A stretch of DNA of 8,563 nt from CAZFAT01 sp964517075 (GTDB lineage: Bacteria > Acidobacteriota > Vicinamibacteria > Vicinamibacterales > SCN-69-37). The stretch is from the NCBI GenBank assembly GCA_964517075.1, contig CAZFAT010000248.1, positions 1-8,563 of the forward strand, given 5' to 3'. The notes below the pieces were generated by a model. The model saw only the letters and a program-made list of their open reading frames with translations, ran no database searches and was not told the origin of the DNA. How positions within the stretch are numbered: position 1 is the first letter of the stretch; the number at the start of each line of letters is the position of its first letter. Of the stretch, positions 1 through 5,966 are shown one piece after another. Both the position numbers and the translations under genes were made by a program.

Positions 1-6
1 GCTGTC

Positions 7-1245
7 TTGAATACTGCCCGACGGTTTGGCGTCATCACCGCCCTCACGCTCGCGACGGCCACGATCGCGGCCCAACAGAAGCCCGCGACGCCGGCGGGCC
101 AGGGCGGCGCCCGCGGCGGCGGCGCCGCCGGGCGGGGCGCCCCGCCGCCGCAGCCGTTTCCGCGGGCCGCGCAATTGCCGCCGCCCGCGGCGCCGACGGC
201 GGTCTACTCCCCCACCGAGCAGATTCGCGTCGCGCCCGTCGTCACGGGCCTGCAGAACCCCTGGAGCCTGGCGTTCCTGCCCGACGGCGACATGCTGGTC
301 ACCGAAAAGCCGGGCCGGCTCCGCATCATCCGCAAGGGTCAGCTCGACCCGACGCCCATCGCCGGCACGCCGACCGTCGTGGCCAGCGGGCAGGGCGGGC
401 TGCTCGATGTCGCCCTGCATCCCCGATTTGCTGAAAACCGGCTGGTCTATCTCACGTATTCCAAGCCGGGGGAACTGGGCAACACGACCGCCCTGGCGCG
501 CGGTCGACTCGAGGGGAATGCCCTGACGGACGTGAAGGACATCTTCGTGGCCGAGGCGTGGAGCAAAGGCTCGGCGCATTTCGGATCCCGGCTCGCGTTC
601 GGGCGTGACGGCACGCTCTTCATGACCGTCGGCGAACGCAACGATCGCAATCGGGCGCAGGACACCAACCAGCACGCCGGCAAAGTGCTCCGGCTGAGAG
701 ACGACGGCAGCGTGCCGCCGGACAACCCGTTCGTTGGCCGGGCCGGATTCAAGCCCGAAATCTATTCCTACGGACACCGCAATCCGCAGGGGCTCACGGT
801 GCATCCCGAAACTGGCGCCGTGTGGGCCGTCGAGCACGGGCCGCAGGGCGGCGACGAACTGAACCTGATCCTGCCGGGCAAGAACTACGGCTGGCCACTC
901 GTCACCTTCGGGCGCGAGTACACCGGGCCGATCATCAATACGCCCTGGCGCGAGGGGATCGAGCAGCCGACGATCTTCTGGTCGCCGTCGCCGGCGCTCT
1001 CGGGGATGACCTTCTACACGGCCGATCGGTTCCCGCGCTGGAAGGGGCAGCTCTTCGTCGGCAGCCTCGCCGGCATGGCGCTGCACCGCATGGGCTTCAC
1101 CGAACCCGGCCCCGTCGGCCGGGAGGCGCTACTGACCGAGCTTCGCCAGCGCATCCGCGACGTCCGACAGGGTCCCGACGGGCTGATTTATCTGGTGACC
1201 GACGCCAATCCGGGGGCGGTGCTCAGGATAGAACCGGCTCAATAG
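7..1245 (+). CDS. Secreted PQQ-dependent sugar (aldose) dehydrogenase-like beta-propeller protein
   Basis: The product is a 412-residue exported protein of the soluble glucose/sorbosone dehydrogenase family. Family members oxidise sugars in the periplasm with pyrroloquinoline quinone and calcium. Residues 1-22 look like a Sec signal (Arg pair, hydrophobic stretch, cut near AA-QQ). Residues 24-65 are a low-complexity Gly/Ala/Pro linker, and the propeller starts near residue 72. Family motifs visible are GLQNPWSLAFLPDG (81-94), GQGGLLDVALHP (128-139), HFGSRLAFGRDG (191-202, whose His191 sits where the catalytic His of soluble GDH lies), YGHRNPQGL (255-263, the PQQ-contact Arg-Asn) and a GDELNLILPGKNYGWP block (282-297). 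The Gln found in GDH in the SEQGP motif is His277 here. I chose the TTG start because it begins a plausible signal peptide. The frame is open to the left edge, so the true start could lie upstream. The gene converges on the next one with 11 bp between stops. The fold is secure; the substrate is not known. Confidence 0.88.
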   Translation: MNTARRFGVITALTLATATIAAQQKPATPAGQGGARGGGAAGRGAPPPQPFPRAAQLPPPAAPTAVYSPTEQIRVAPVVTGLQNPWSLAFLPDGDMLVTEKPGRLRIIRKGQLDPTPIAGTPTVVASGQGGLLDVALHPRFAENRLVYLTYSKPGELGNTTALARGRLEGNALTDVKDIFVAEAWSKGSAHFGSRLAFGRDGTLFMTVGERNDRNRAQDTNQHAGKVLRLRDDGSVPPDNPFVGRAGFKPEIYSYGHRNPQGLTVHPETGAVWAVEHGPQGGDELNLILPGKNYGWPLVTFGREYTGPIINTPWREGIEQPTIFWSPSPALSGMTFYTADRFPRWKGQLFVGSLAGMALHRMGFTEPGPVGREALLTELRQRIRDVRQGPDGLIYLVTDANPGAVLRIEPAQ

Positions 1246-1256
1246 AAAGACAACGT

Positions 1257-2765
1257 TTACCGCCTTTCAAACAGGAACATCTCTATCCTCTGCTCGTCCG
1301 TGTGCGCGCGCTCGACGAAGCTGCGGTCGAGGGCGTCCGCAATGAGCGGCGTTGCGGGTTCGCCGGTGAGCGTGACGAGCCAGACCCGCCGGCGGTCCGT
1401 GGCGACGCGATCGACGGCGGCGGCGACTTCGTCGGCGACCGGCGGATCCTCGAGGTAGAGCGCGACCTTCTGGATGTCGTCGCGACGCGCGTAGTAGTCG
1501 AACGGCATCTGATTGAAGTTGCGATAGATCACCACCAGGTCGCCGGGAGCGGCCTGGGCCTCGAGGTGCGCGACGGCACTGCGCCACCCGTCCTTGCGCG
1601 GCGTCCGGTAGTACACGCCGAGCGGATCGACCGACCACCACGCGACGAGCGCCACGAGGCCCACGCGCAGCCACAGGCCGGGCAGCCGCGCCACGCCGTG
1701 CGCCGCCAGCAGCGCGAAGGGCACGGACGCGGGAATCGTGTACTTCGGCAGAAAGATCGGTGAGCCGAGCCGCGAGAGGGTGAACGGCAGCACGATTGGT
1801 GCGGCCAGCCAGACGATCAGGATCGTGCGGGCCGAGAGGCCGCGCGGGAGCGTCGGACTTGCGGATCGCGCGAGCCGGACGCCCCCCCAGATCGTCAGCG
1901 GCACCAGAATCGCGACGAGGGCCAGCGATCCCGCGTAGGTCAGGAAGGGGTGCAGGACGGCGATCCAGGGCCGCTCGGGAATCCAGAAGCCGCCTTGCAC
2001 GCGGGTCACCTGCCGGTACAGCGTGGCCAGCCACGGCAGATAGAGCACGACGATGACGACGGACGCCGCCAGCCAGGTCCACACGGTGCGCCGGAACCAG
2101 TCGCGCGCCGTCCACGCGCCGATCGCCACGAGGGCGACCTCGGCCGCCACGATGAACACGCTGTAGATCTGCGTGTACAGCATCAGCGTCGTGATGACGA
2201 CGTAGGCGGCGACCCAGCGGCGCCGTGGAGCGGCGAGGACGAACGCCTCGAGAAAGGCGTAGACGGACAGCGTGCCGAGGAGCGTGAGCAGCGTGTACAT
2301 GCGCGCTTCCTGCGCGAACTCGACATGGAACGGCGAGACGGCGAGGAGCGCCGCCACCGCGAGTGCGGCGCGCCGATCCAGGAGGCGCAGCGCCATGGCG
2401 ACGGCGGCGCCCATGATCCCGAGACTGAAGAGGACGGACAGCAGGCGCGCGGCCGCCTCCGTGGAGCCCACCACCCTTATCCAATAGTGCAGGACGACGT
2501 AGTAGAGCGGCGGGTGCACGTCCTGGGAGGTCTGGTCGATGATGTAGCCCAGCGACCCGCGGGCCGCGTCGATCGAAAACGCCTCGTCGAGCCAGACGCT
2601 TTCCGAGCCCAGATGATGCAGGCGGAGGGCGGCGGCCGCCGCAAAGCAGAGCAGCAGCGCGGCGACGAATCCGGTCGACCAGGGCGAGGGGCGCGGCGCG
2701 GGGGACGGTTGCGCTGCCCGGATCGTTTCTGTAACATCCCCCCTACTCTGAACATCTAGCGGCAT
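1257..2765 (-). CDS. Glycosyltransferase family 39 (ArnT/PMT-like) polytopic membrane protein
   Basis: This is a 502-residue inner-membrane protein with many hydrophobic segments (first at about 32-47) and a soluble C-terminal tail from about residue 385. It fits GT39 enzymes, which transfer a sugar from a polyprenyl-phosphate donor on the periplasmic face. The signature first loop is present right after segment 1: WLDEAF (58-63, with the acidic Asp60-Glu61 pair). It is followed by QDVHPPLYY (81-89) and QEARMY (152-157). The frame is open to 2939, but ATG at 2765 is preferred. The longer form would add 58 residues without a hydrophobic or conserved look and would run deep into the divergent oxidoreductase gene. 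No clear Shine-Dalgarno sequence precedes the ATG. The gene reads away from the oxidoreductase (34 bp between starts) and toward the sugar dehydrogenase. The acceptor (lipid, glycan or protein) cannot be told from sequence. Confidence 0.85.
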   Translation of the reverse strand: MPLDVQSRGDVTETIRAAQPSPAPRPSPWSTGFVAALLLCFAAAAALRLHHLGSESVWLDEAFSIDAARGSLGYIIDQTSQDVHPPLYYVVLHYWIRVVGSTEAAARLLSVLFSLGIMGAAVAMALRLLDRRAALAVAALLAVSPFHVEFAQEARMYTLLTLLGTLSVYAFLEAFVLAAPRRRWVAAYVVITTLMLYTQIYSVFIVAAEVALVAIGAWTARDWFRRTVWTWLAASVVIVVLYLPWLATLYRQVTRVQGGFWIPERPWIAVLHPFLTYAGSLALVAILVPLTIWGGVRLARSASPTLPRGLSARTILIVWLAAPIVLPFTLSRLGSPIFLPKYTIPASVPFALLAAHGVARLPGLWLRVGLVALVAWWSVDPLGVYYRTPRKDGWRSAVAHLEAQAAPGDLVVIYRNFNQMPFDYYARRDDIQKVALYLEDPPVADEVAAAVDRVATDRRRVWLVTLTGEPATPLIADALDRSFVERAHTDEQRIEMFLFERR

Positions 2766-2799
2766 CCGTCGCCCGTTCGCATCAGCAGAGGATACGCCA
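2709..2799 (+). promoter_or_regulatory. Divergent start region with ribosome binding site for the oxidoreductase
   Basis: Only 34 bp separate the two divergent starts (2765 minus, 2800 plus). AGAGGA at 2787-2792 lies 7 nt before the plus-strand ATG and is a good Shine-Dalgarno sequence. A weak sigma70-like pair, TTGCGC (2709-2714) and TAACAT (2732-2737) with a 17-bp spacer, could serve the plus gene. It would lie inside the first codons of the glycosyltransferase. The binding site is convincing; the promoter match is poor (3/6 and 4/6). Confidence 0.35.
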
Positions 2800-4344
2800 A
2801 TGGCCACAATCAACCGTCGCACGTTCCTCGGCGGCCTGGCCGCCACAGGGTTCACGATCGTGCCGCGCCGCGTGCTGGGCGGCCAGGGCTTCACGCCGCC
2901 GAGCGACATGATCCTGCTCGCGCAGGTTGGCTGCGGCACTCAGGCTCAGCGCCAGGTCAACACCGGCATGGTCGCGCGGAAAGATCTGCAGTTCGTCGCG
3001 GTCGTCGATCCGAACCTCAACACACAGGACTACCTGGACTGGACGAGGCCGAACGGCAACCGCGGCTCGATCCGGAGATTCATCAACGAGCCGACCTGGT
3101 GCGAAGGCGATACCGGCGTGCGCGCCGGCCGTGAGATCGCGAAGAACGTCATCGAGACCTACTATTCGAAGAACAACCGGCCAAGCAAGGGCATCCGCAT
3201 GTACGAGGACTATCGCGAGATGCTCGAGAAGGAAACCGACATCCAGGGCATCGTCGCCATCACGCCCGACCATCAGCACGCGTCGATCAACATCGCGGCG
3301 CTGAAGAAGGGGAAGGCGACCATCGCGCACAAACCGATCGCCAACCTGCTGTGGGAAGTGGACCGCCTGCTGAAGGTCGCGCGCGAGTCGTCGGCCACCT
3401 CGCATCTGCTCGCCTACAGCAACTCTCCTGGCCGGCACCTGCTCGCCGCGTGGATCAAGTCGGGCGTCATCGGCCACGTGAAGGAAGTGCACAACTGGAC
3501 GAACCGGCCGCAATGGCCGCACGCCATGCGCGAGTACTACAAGTCGGGCCCGCCGGTTCCGAAGGACTTCAACTGGGCGCTGTGGCAGGGACCTGAACCG
3601 GAGCGCCTCTACCACCCGGGCTACACGCATACGATTTACCGCGGCTGGTACGCCTATGGCGCGGGCTGTCTCGGCGACATGGGCCACTACAGCCTCTGGC
3701 AGCCATACCGGATCCTGAACCTCGGCATTCCGGAGTGGGTCGAGACGACGGCCAGTCATACAGTCGCCGAGCTGGACAACAGGCGAGAGACGGCGTCGCA
3801 GGTCGCGTTCCCGCATGCCAGCTCAATGCGCTGGCATCATCCGGCCACCGCGGACCGGCCGGCGGTGGACACTTTCTGGTACGACGGCGGGATGCGGCCG
3901 CAGACGCCCGATGAACTGCTGGCCGACAACCAGGTCCTCGAGGCCGAGGGCATGCTCTTCGTGGGCGAGAAGGGCAAGATCCTCTGCGACTTCCGCGGAA
4001 GCAGCACGCCCAGGCTGATCCCGGCGAGCCGCCAGGCCGCGTTCGACGGCCAGGTCGAGGCGGGCGAGTTCGATCGCACGGGGGCCGAAGAGGAATGGAT
4101 CAACGCGATCCGGAAGGGCACGAAGTCCAACGGGCGCTTCGAAAATGTGGGGGCGCTCGCCTACGCCGTCTCCATGGCCTCCATCGCGCTACGCCAGCCG
4201 TACAAGCGGCTGCACTTCAATCTCGAGAAGATGGAGTTCTCGGAGTGGAACGCGGCCAAGAAAACCCATGTCCCCAACGCCGCCGCGACCAGACTGATCA
4301 GGCGCGAGAACCAGCGGCCGGAGTGGGACCAGATCATCGGATAG
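2800..4344 (+). CDS. Tat-exported Gfo/Idh/MocA family oxidoreductase
   Basis: The product is a 514-residue NAD(P)-dependent sugar or cyclitol dehydrogenase-like protein. It carries a twin-arginine signal, NRRTFLGG at 5-12 followed by a hydrophobic run to about residue 21, so it should be folded with cofactor and then exported. The Rossmann fold begins at about 37: QVGCGTQAQ (42-50) is the dinucleotide loop and VVDPN (68-72) ends strand 2 with Asp70. TPDHQH (155-160) is the usual mid-domain block. The position of the catalytic EKP motif reads His177-Lys178-Pro179, keeping the Lys but changing the Glu. The second conserved motif, GDMGHYS (292-298), holds the Asp-x-Gly-His pair near the active site. 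The C-terminal alpha/beta domain runs to the end. The length exceeds the roughly 350-400 of cytosolic members, as is common for exported versions. An AGAGGA site lies 7 nt upstream of the ATG, and a hairpin terminator follows. The substrate is unknown; the sugar dehydrogenase and glycosyltransferase nearby suggest glycan metabolism but not an operon. Confidence 0.92.
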   Translation: MATINRRTFLGGLAATGFTIVPRRVLGGQGFTPPSDMILLAQVGCGTQAQRQVNTGMVARKDLQFVAVVDPNLNTQDYLDWTRPNGNRGSIRRFINEPTWCEGDTGVRAGREIAKNVIETYYSKNNRPSKGIRMYEDYREMLEKETDIQGIVAITPDHQHASINIAALKKGKATIAHKPIANLLWEVDRLLKVARESSATSHLLAYSNSPGRHLLAAWIKSGVIGHVKEVHNWTNRPQWPHAMREYYKSGPPVPKDFNWALWQGPEPERLYHPGYTHTIYRGWYAYGAGCLGDMGHYSLWQPYRILNLGIPEWVETTASHTVAELDNRRETASQVAFPHASSMRWHHPATADRPAVDTFWYDGGMRPQTPDELLADNQVLEAEGMLFVGEKGKILCDFRGSSTPRLIPASRQAAFDGQVEAGEFDRTGAEEEWINAIRKGTKSNGRFENVGALAYAVSMASIALRQPYKRLHFNLEKMEFSEWNAAKKTHVPNAAATRLIRRENQRPEWDQIIG

Positions 4345-4350
4345 GGCGAT

Positions 4351-4433
4351 CGCGAGGGTACGAGGGATCGACGGATCGAACGCAGCACGGCCGCACCTCA
4401 CGGTGCGGCCGTTGCTCTTTTCGGACCCTCGCG
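4351..4433. repeat. Outer 9-bp inverted repeat around the terminator
   Basis: CGCGAGGGT at 4351-4359 is the exact reverse complement of ACCCTCGCG at 4425-4433. The pair brackets the terminator hairpin in the 91-bp gap between two converging genes. It could extend the RNA structure for transcripts from either side. It could also be chance in GC-rich DNA. Confidence 0.4.
4384..4421 (+). terminator. Rho-independent terminator after the oxidoreductase gene
   Basis: A perfect 11-bp stem (4387-4397 with 4402-4412; ACGGCCGCACC pairing with GGTGCGGCCGT) closes a TCAC loop. Three further pairs follow past one bulged T. A short T-run (4418-4421) lies just downstream on the plus strand. It starts about 40 bp after the oxidoreductase stop. 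No T-run follows the hairpin on the minus strand, so it suits plus-strand transcription better, although the stem may also slow converging transcripts. Confidence 0.8.
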
Positions 4434-4435
4434 CG

Positions 4436-5878
4436 TCAGCGTCCGAACGGCAGCTCGTAGGACAAGTAGCCGAAGACCGCGGTCTCGGTGGTGCCGCCCG
4501 TCCACGTGAGCGGGACCGCAACGCCCAGAATCATCTGGTGCTCGCCGAAGTTCCAGCCGCCGCGGGCGCCGGGTGAGAGGGTGACGGTCCCTTCCCGTCC
4601 GGTGTCACGGGTGCTCACCAGAGACTCGACCGACTCGAACACGCCCTCCACCAGCAGGTTGAACATCGGCCGCACACGGTAGATGACGCTGCCGGAGACG
4701 TGCGGCGTGAGCAACGCCAGCTCTACCGACCCGCCGCCACTGGGCGCCGGCAACCCTTCCACGTGAGGGAACCACGTCGCGCCGCCGTTGGCGTGCAGAT
4801 AGAAGTCGCCCACCTGCTTACTGAGAGGCAGGTTGATCTGCCAGCCGACGGCTCCCCGGTCACCATTCGGCAGGATGACCGACAGGCGCGGCGAGAACGC
4901 GGGGCGCCCTGGTGCTTCGGTCAGCAGCTGATAGCGGTAGTTGAGCTGGAGGTCGCCGACGCGTTGTTGCCCGCCCGCGCCAGCGAATGGCAGCGTGAAT
5001 GAGGCCTGATGACGCATGGAGTGGACCGGCCACTCCTGCGTGAAGCCGATCTCCCAGCCCGACCGCGCGTTCGTCATCGTGAGGATGTTCTGGAAGATGC
5101 CCGCTTCCTGGTTGAAGGCCTCCTCGACCAGGAAGGAGTTGTCCATGATCTCGAAAGGCTCCGGGGCCTGCGCCACCGCCACGCCGACGCCGACGAGCAC
5201 GAGACACAGGACCTGCGCGAGCTGCACGAGCAGCTTCGACGCCGCGCGCGCGCCAATCGTGATGCGGCGGCCTTCCCCCTTCACCTGCACGCTGTCGGCC
5301 AGCGGATCGCGCGCCTCGACCTCGACCATCTGTCCCGGTTTGAGATCGTGGTCTTCGACGAATCGGAGAAAGTCCGCGTCCTGATCGGTGATGCGGCCGA
5401 CCATCACCGGCGTCTGCAGCGGACACGTCAGGAGGCTCTGATAGTCGGGCTGATCGACCGTGCCCTCCGGACCGGGAATCGGATCGCCGTGGGGATCGGC
5501 GGCCGGGCGTCCGAGAATCTCGTCGATACGGTCGATGAGCCGATCGGACACGGCGTGCTCGAGCTGCTCGGCTTCGTCATGCACCTCGGCCCAACTCATG
5601 CCGAGCTCCTTCACCAGGAACAACTCGATGAGCCGATGCCGCCGCAGCACGCGCGCGGCCAGCTTCTCCCCCGCGGGCGTCAGCCGGCAGCCGAGGTACG
5701 GCTCGTAGTGGACGAGTTCGGAGTCGGCGAGTGTCTTGACCATCGCCGTCGCGGTGCCCGGGACGACGCCGAGGTTCGTGGCCAGTTGCCCTAACGGGAC
5801 CAACCGTCCGGCCCCAATCGCGGCTTGCGCGTGGTAGATGGCCTTCAGGTAGTTCTCGACCGTGGGGGACGGCGGCAT
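4436..5878 (-). CDS. DtxR/MntR-type metalloregulator fused in frame to an outer-membrane beta-barrel domain
   Basis: One frame of 480 residues holds two normally separate proteins. Residues 1-70 form a winged helix (VENYLKAIY at 7-15; recognition region about 38-50). Residues 75-123 form the metal-binding dimerisation domain. His81, Glu85, His100, Glu104, Glu107 and His108 align with IdeR His79, Glu83, His98, Cys102, Glu105 and His106. Glu instead of Cys at 104 is MntR-like, while Asn9 sits where MntR has Asp8 and IdeR Met10. Residues 148-218 are a FeoA/SH3-like domain. A hydrophobic segment (216-236) with a signal-peptidase-like AVA-Q site follows with no linker. Residues 240-480 resemble outer-membrane 'transporter' barrels: NSFLVEEAFNQE (247-258), FTQEWPV (279-285), then alternating strands. 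The frame is open to 5977, but ATG 5878 has GGAG 5 nt upstream, so this start is preferred. It is divergent from the oxidase-ZIP-cupredoxin operon, which it probably controls. A fused gene, a lost stop, or internal initiation are all possible. Confidence 0.88.
   Translation of the reverse strand: MPPSPTVENYLKAIYHAQAAIGAGRLVPLGQLATNLGVVPGTATAMVKTLADSELVHYEPYLGCRLTPAGEKLAARVLRRHRLIELFLVKELGMSWAEVHDEAEQLEHAVSDRLIDRIDEILGRPAADPHGDPIPGPEGTVDQPDYQSLLTCPLQTPVMVGRITDQDADFLRFVEDHDLKPGQMVEVEARDPLADSVQVKGEGRRITIGARAASKLLVQLAQVLCLVLVGVGVAVAQAPEPFEIMDNSFLVEEAFNQEAGIFQNILTMTNARSGWEIGFTQEWPVHSMRHQASFTLPFAGAGGQQRVGDLQLNYRYQLLTEAPGRPAFSPRLSVILPNGDRGAVGWQINLPLSKQVGDFYLHANGGATWFPHVEGLPAPSGGGSVELALLTPHVSGSVIYRVRPMFNLLVEGVFESVESLVSTRDTGREGTVTLSPGARGGWNFGEHQMILGVAVPLTWTGGTTETAVFGYLSYELPFGR
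5165..5233 (-). other. Hydrophobic junction (signal-peptide-like) between regulator and barrel
   Basis: These codons (residues 216-238 of the fusion) encode a run of Leu, Val, Ala and Gly ending in AVAQA, preceded by Lys215 and Arg211. This is the layout of a Sec signal peptide. The n-region is also the last strand of the FeoA/SH3-like domain, so the two modules share sequence instead of being joined by a linker. Possible internal starts in frame are GTG codons at residue 199 (5284-5282) and residue 218. No clear Shine-Dalgarno sequence precedes either. Release of a separate exported barrel is therefore plausible but unproven. Confidence 0.6.
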
Positions 5879-5915
5879 GTGGGCTCCGGATTCACCCGCC
5901 ACCAAGTGCGCGGGC

Positions 5916-5944
5916 TTGACTTTCACGGCATGATACCTGATATT
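5916..5944 (+). promoter_or_regulatory. Sigma70-like promoter for the oxidase-ZIP-cupredoxin operon
   Basis: TTGACT (5916-5921, 5/6 match) and GATATT (5939-5944, 4/6) are separated by 17 bp in a locally AT-rich stretch. Transcription would start near 5951, giving a leader of only about 16 nt before ATG 5967. This fits the absence of a Shine-Dalgarno sequence there. The core includes a tandem heptamer, TGATACC then TGATATT (5931-5944). Confidence 0.5.
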
Positions 5945-5956
5945 TGGACCAGTCAA
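5930..5956 (-). promoter_or_regulatory. Possible promoter for the regulator-barrel gene
   Basis: On the minus strand, TTGACT (5956-5951) and TATCAT (5935-5930, 5/6) stand 15 bp apart, shorter than ideal. It overlaps the plus-strand promoter almost completely, with the two -35 hexamers forming an inverted pair. RNA polymerase could therefore occupy only one at a time. A leader of about 45 nt would precede ATG 5878, with GGAG (minus strand, 5887-5884) as ribosome binding site. Confidence 0.35.
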
Positions 5957-5966
5957 AACTAAGTTT
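5956..5966. promoter_or_regulatory. Perfect palindrome abutting the oxidase start codon, candidate operator
   Basis: AAACTAAGTTT has two perfect 5-bp arms around one central base. It ends immediately before ATG 5967, just downstream of the predicted transcription start. It also touches the -35 hexamer of the minus-strand promoter. A repressor bound here could block the operon and its own gene together, as DtxR-family proteins often do. It does not match the classic DtxR or Bacillus MntR box well, so the assignment rests on position and symmetry. Confidence 0.35.

Noticed and set aside
88..190. GC-rich repeat-like stretch in the sugar dehydrogenase gene
   Set aside because: No regular period; it encodes the Gly/Ala/Pro linker and is ordinary low-complexity coding sequence.
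2766..2939. N-terminal extension of the glycosyltransferase to ATG 2939
   Set aside because: It would overlap the divergent oxidoreductase by 140 bp and adds no family sequence; the first GT39 helix follows naturally from ATG 2765.
2782..3816. Minus-strand open frame (344 codons) opposite the oxidoreductase
   Set aside because: Arg/Val-rich shadow of a GC-rich gene. The plus strand shows a Tat signal and Gfo/Idh/MocA motifs, and this frame would run across the divergent start region.
5009..5794. Plus-strand open frame (261 codons) opposite the regulator
   Set aside because: Arg/His/Asp/Leu-rich composition of an antisense shadow; the minus strand carries a clear DtxR-family sequence.
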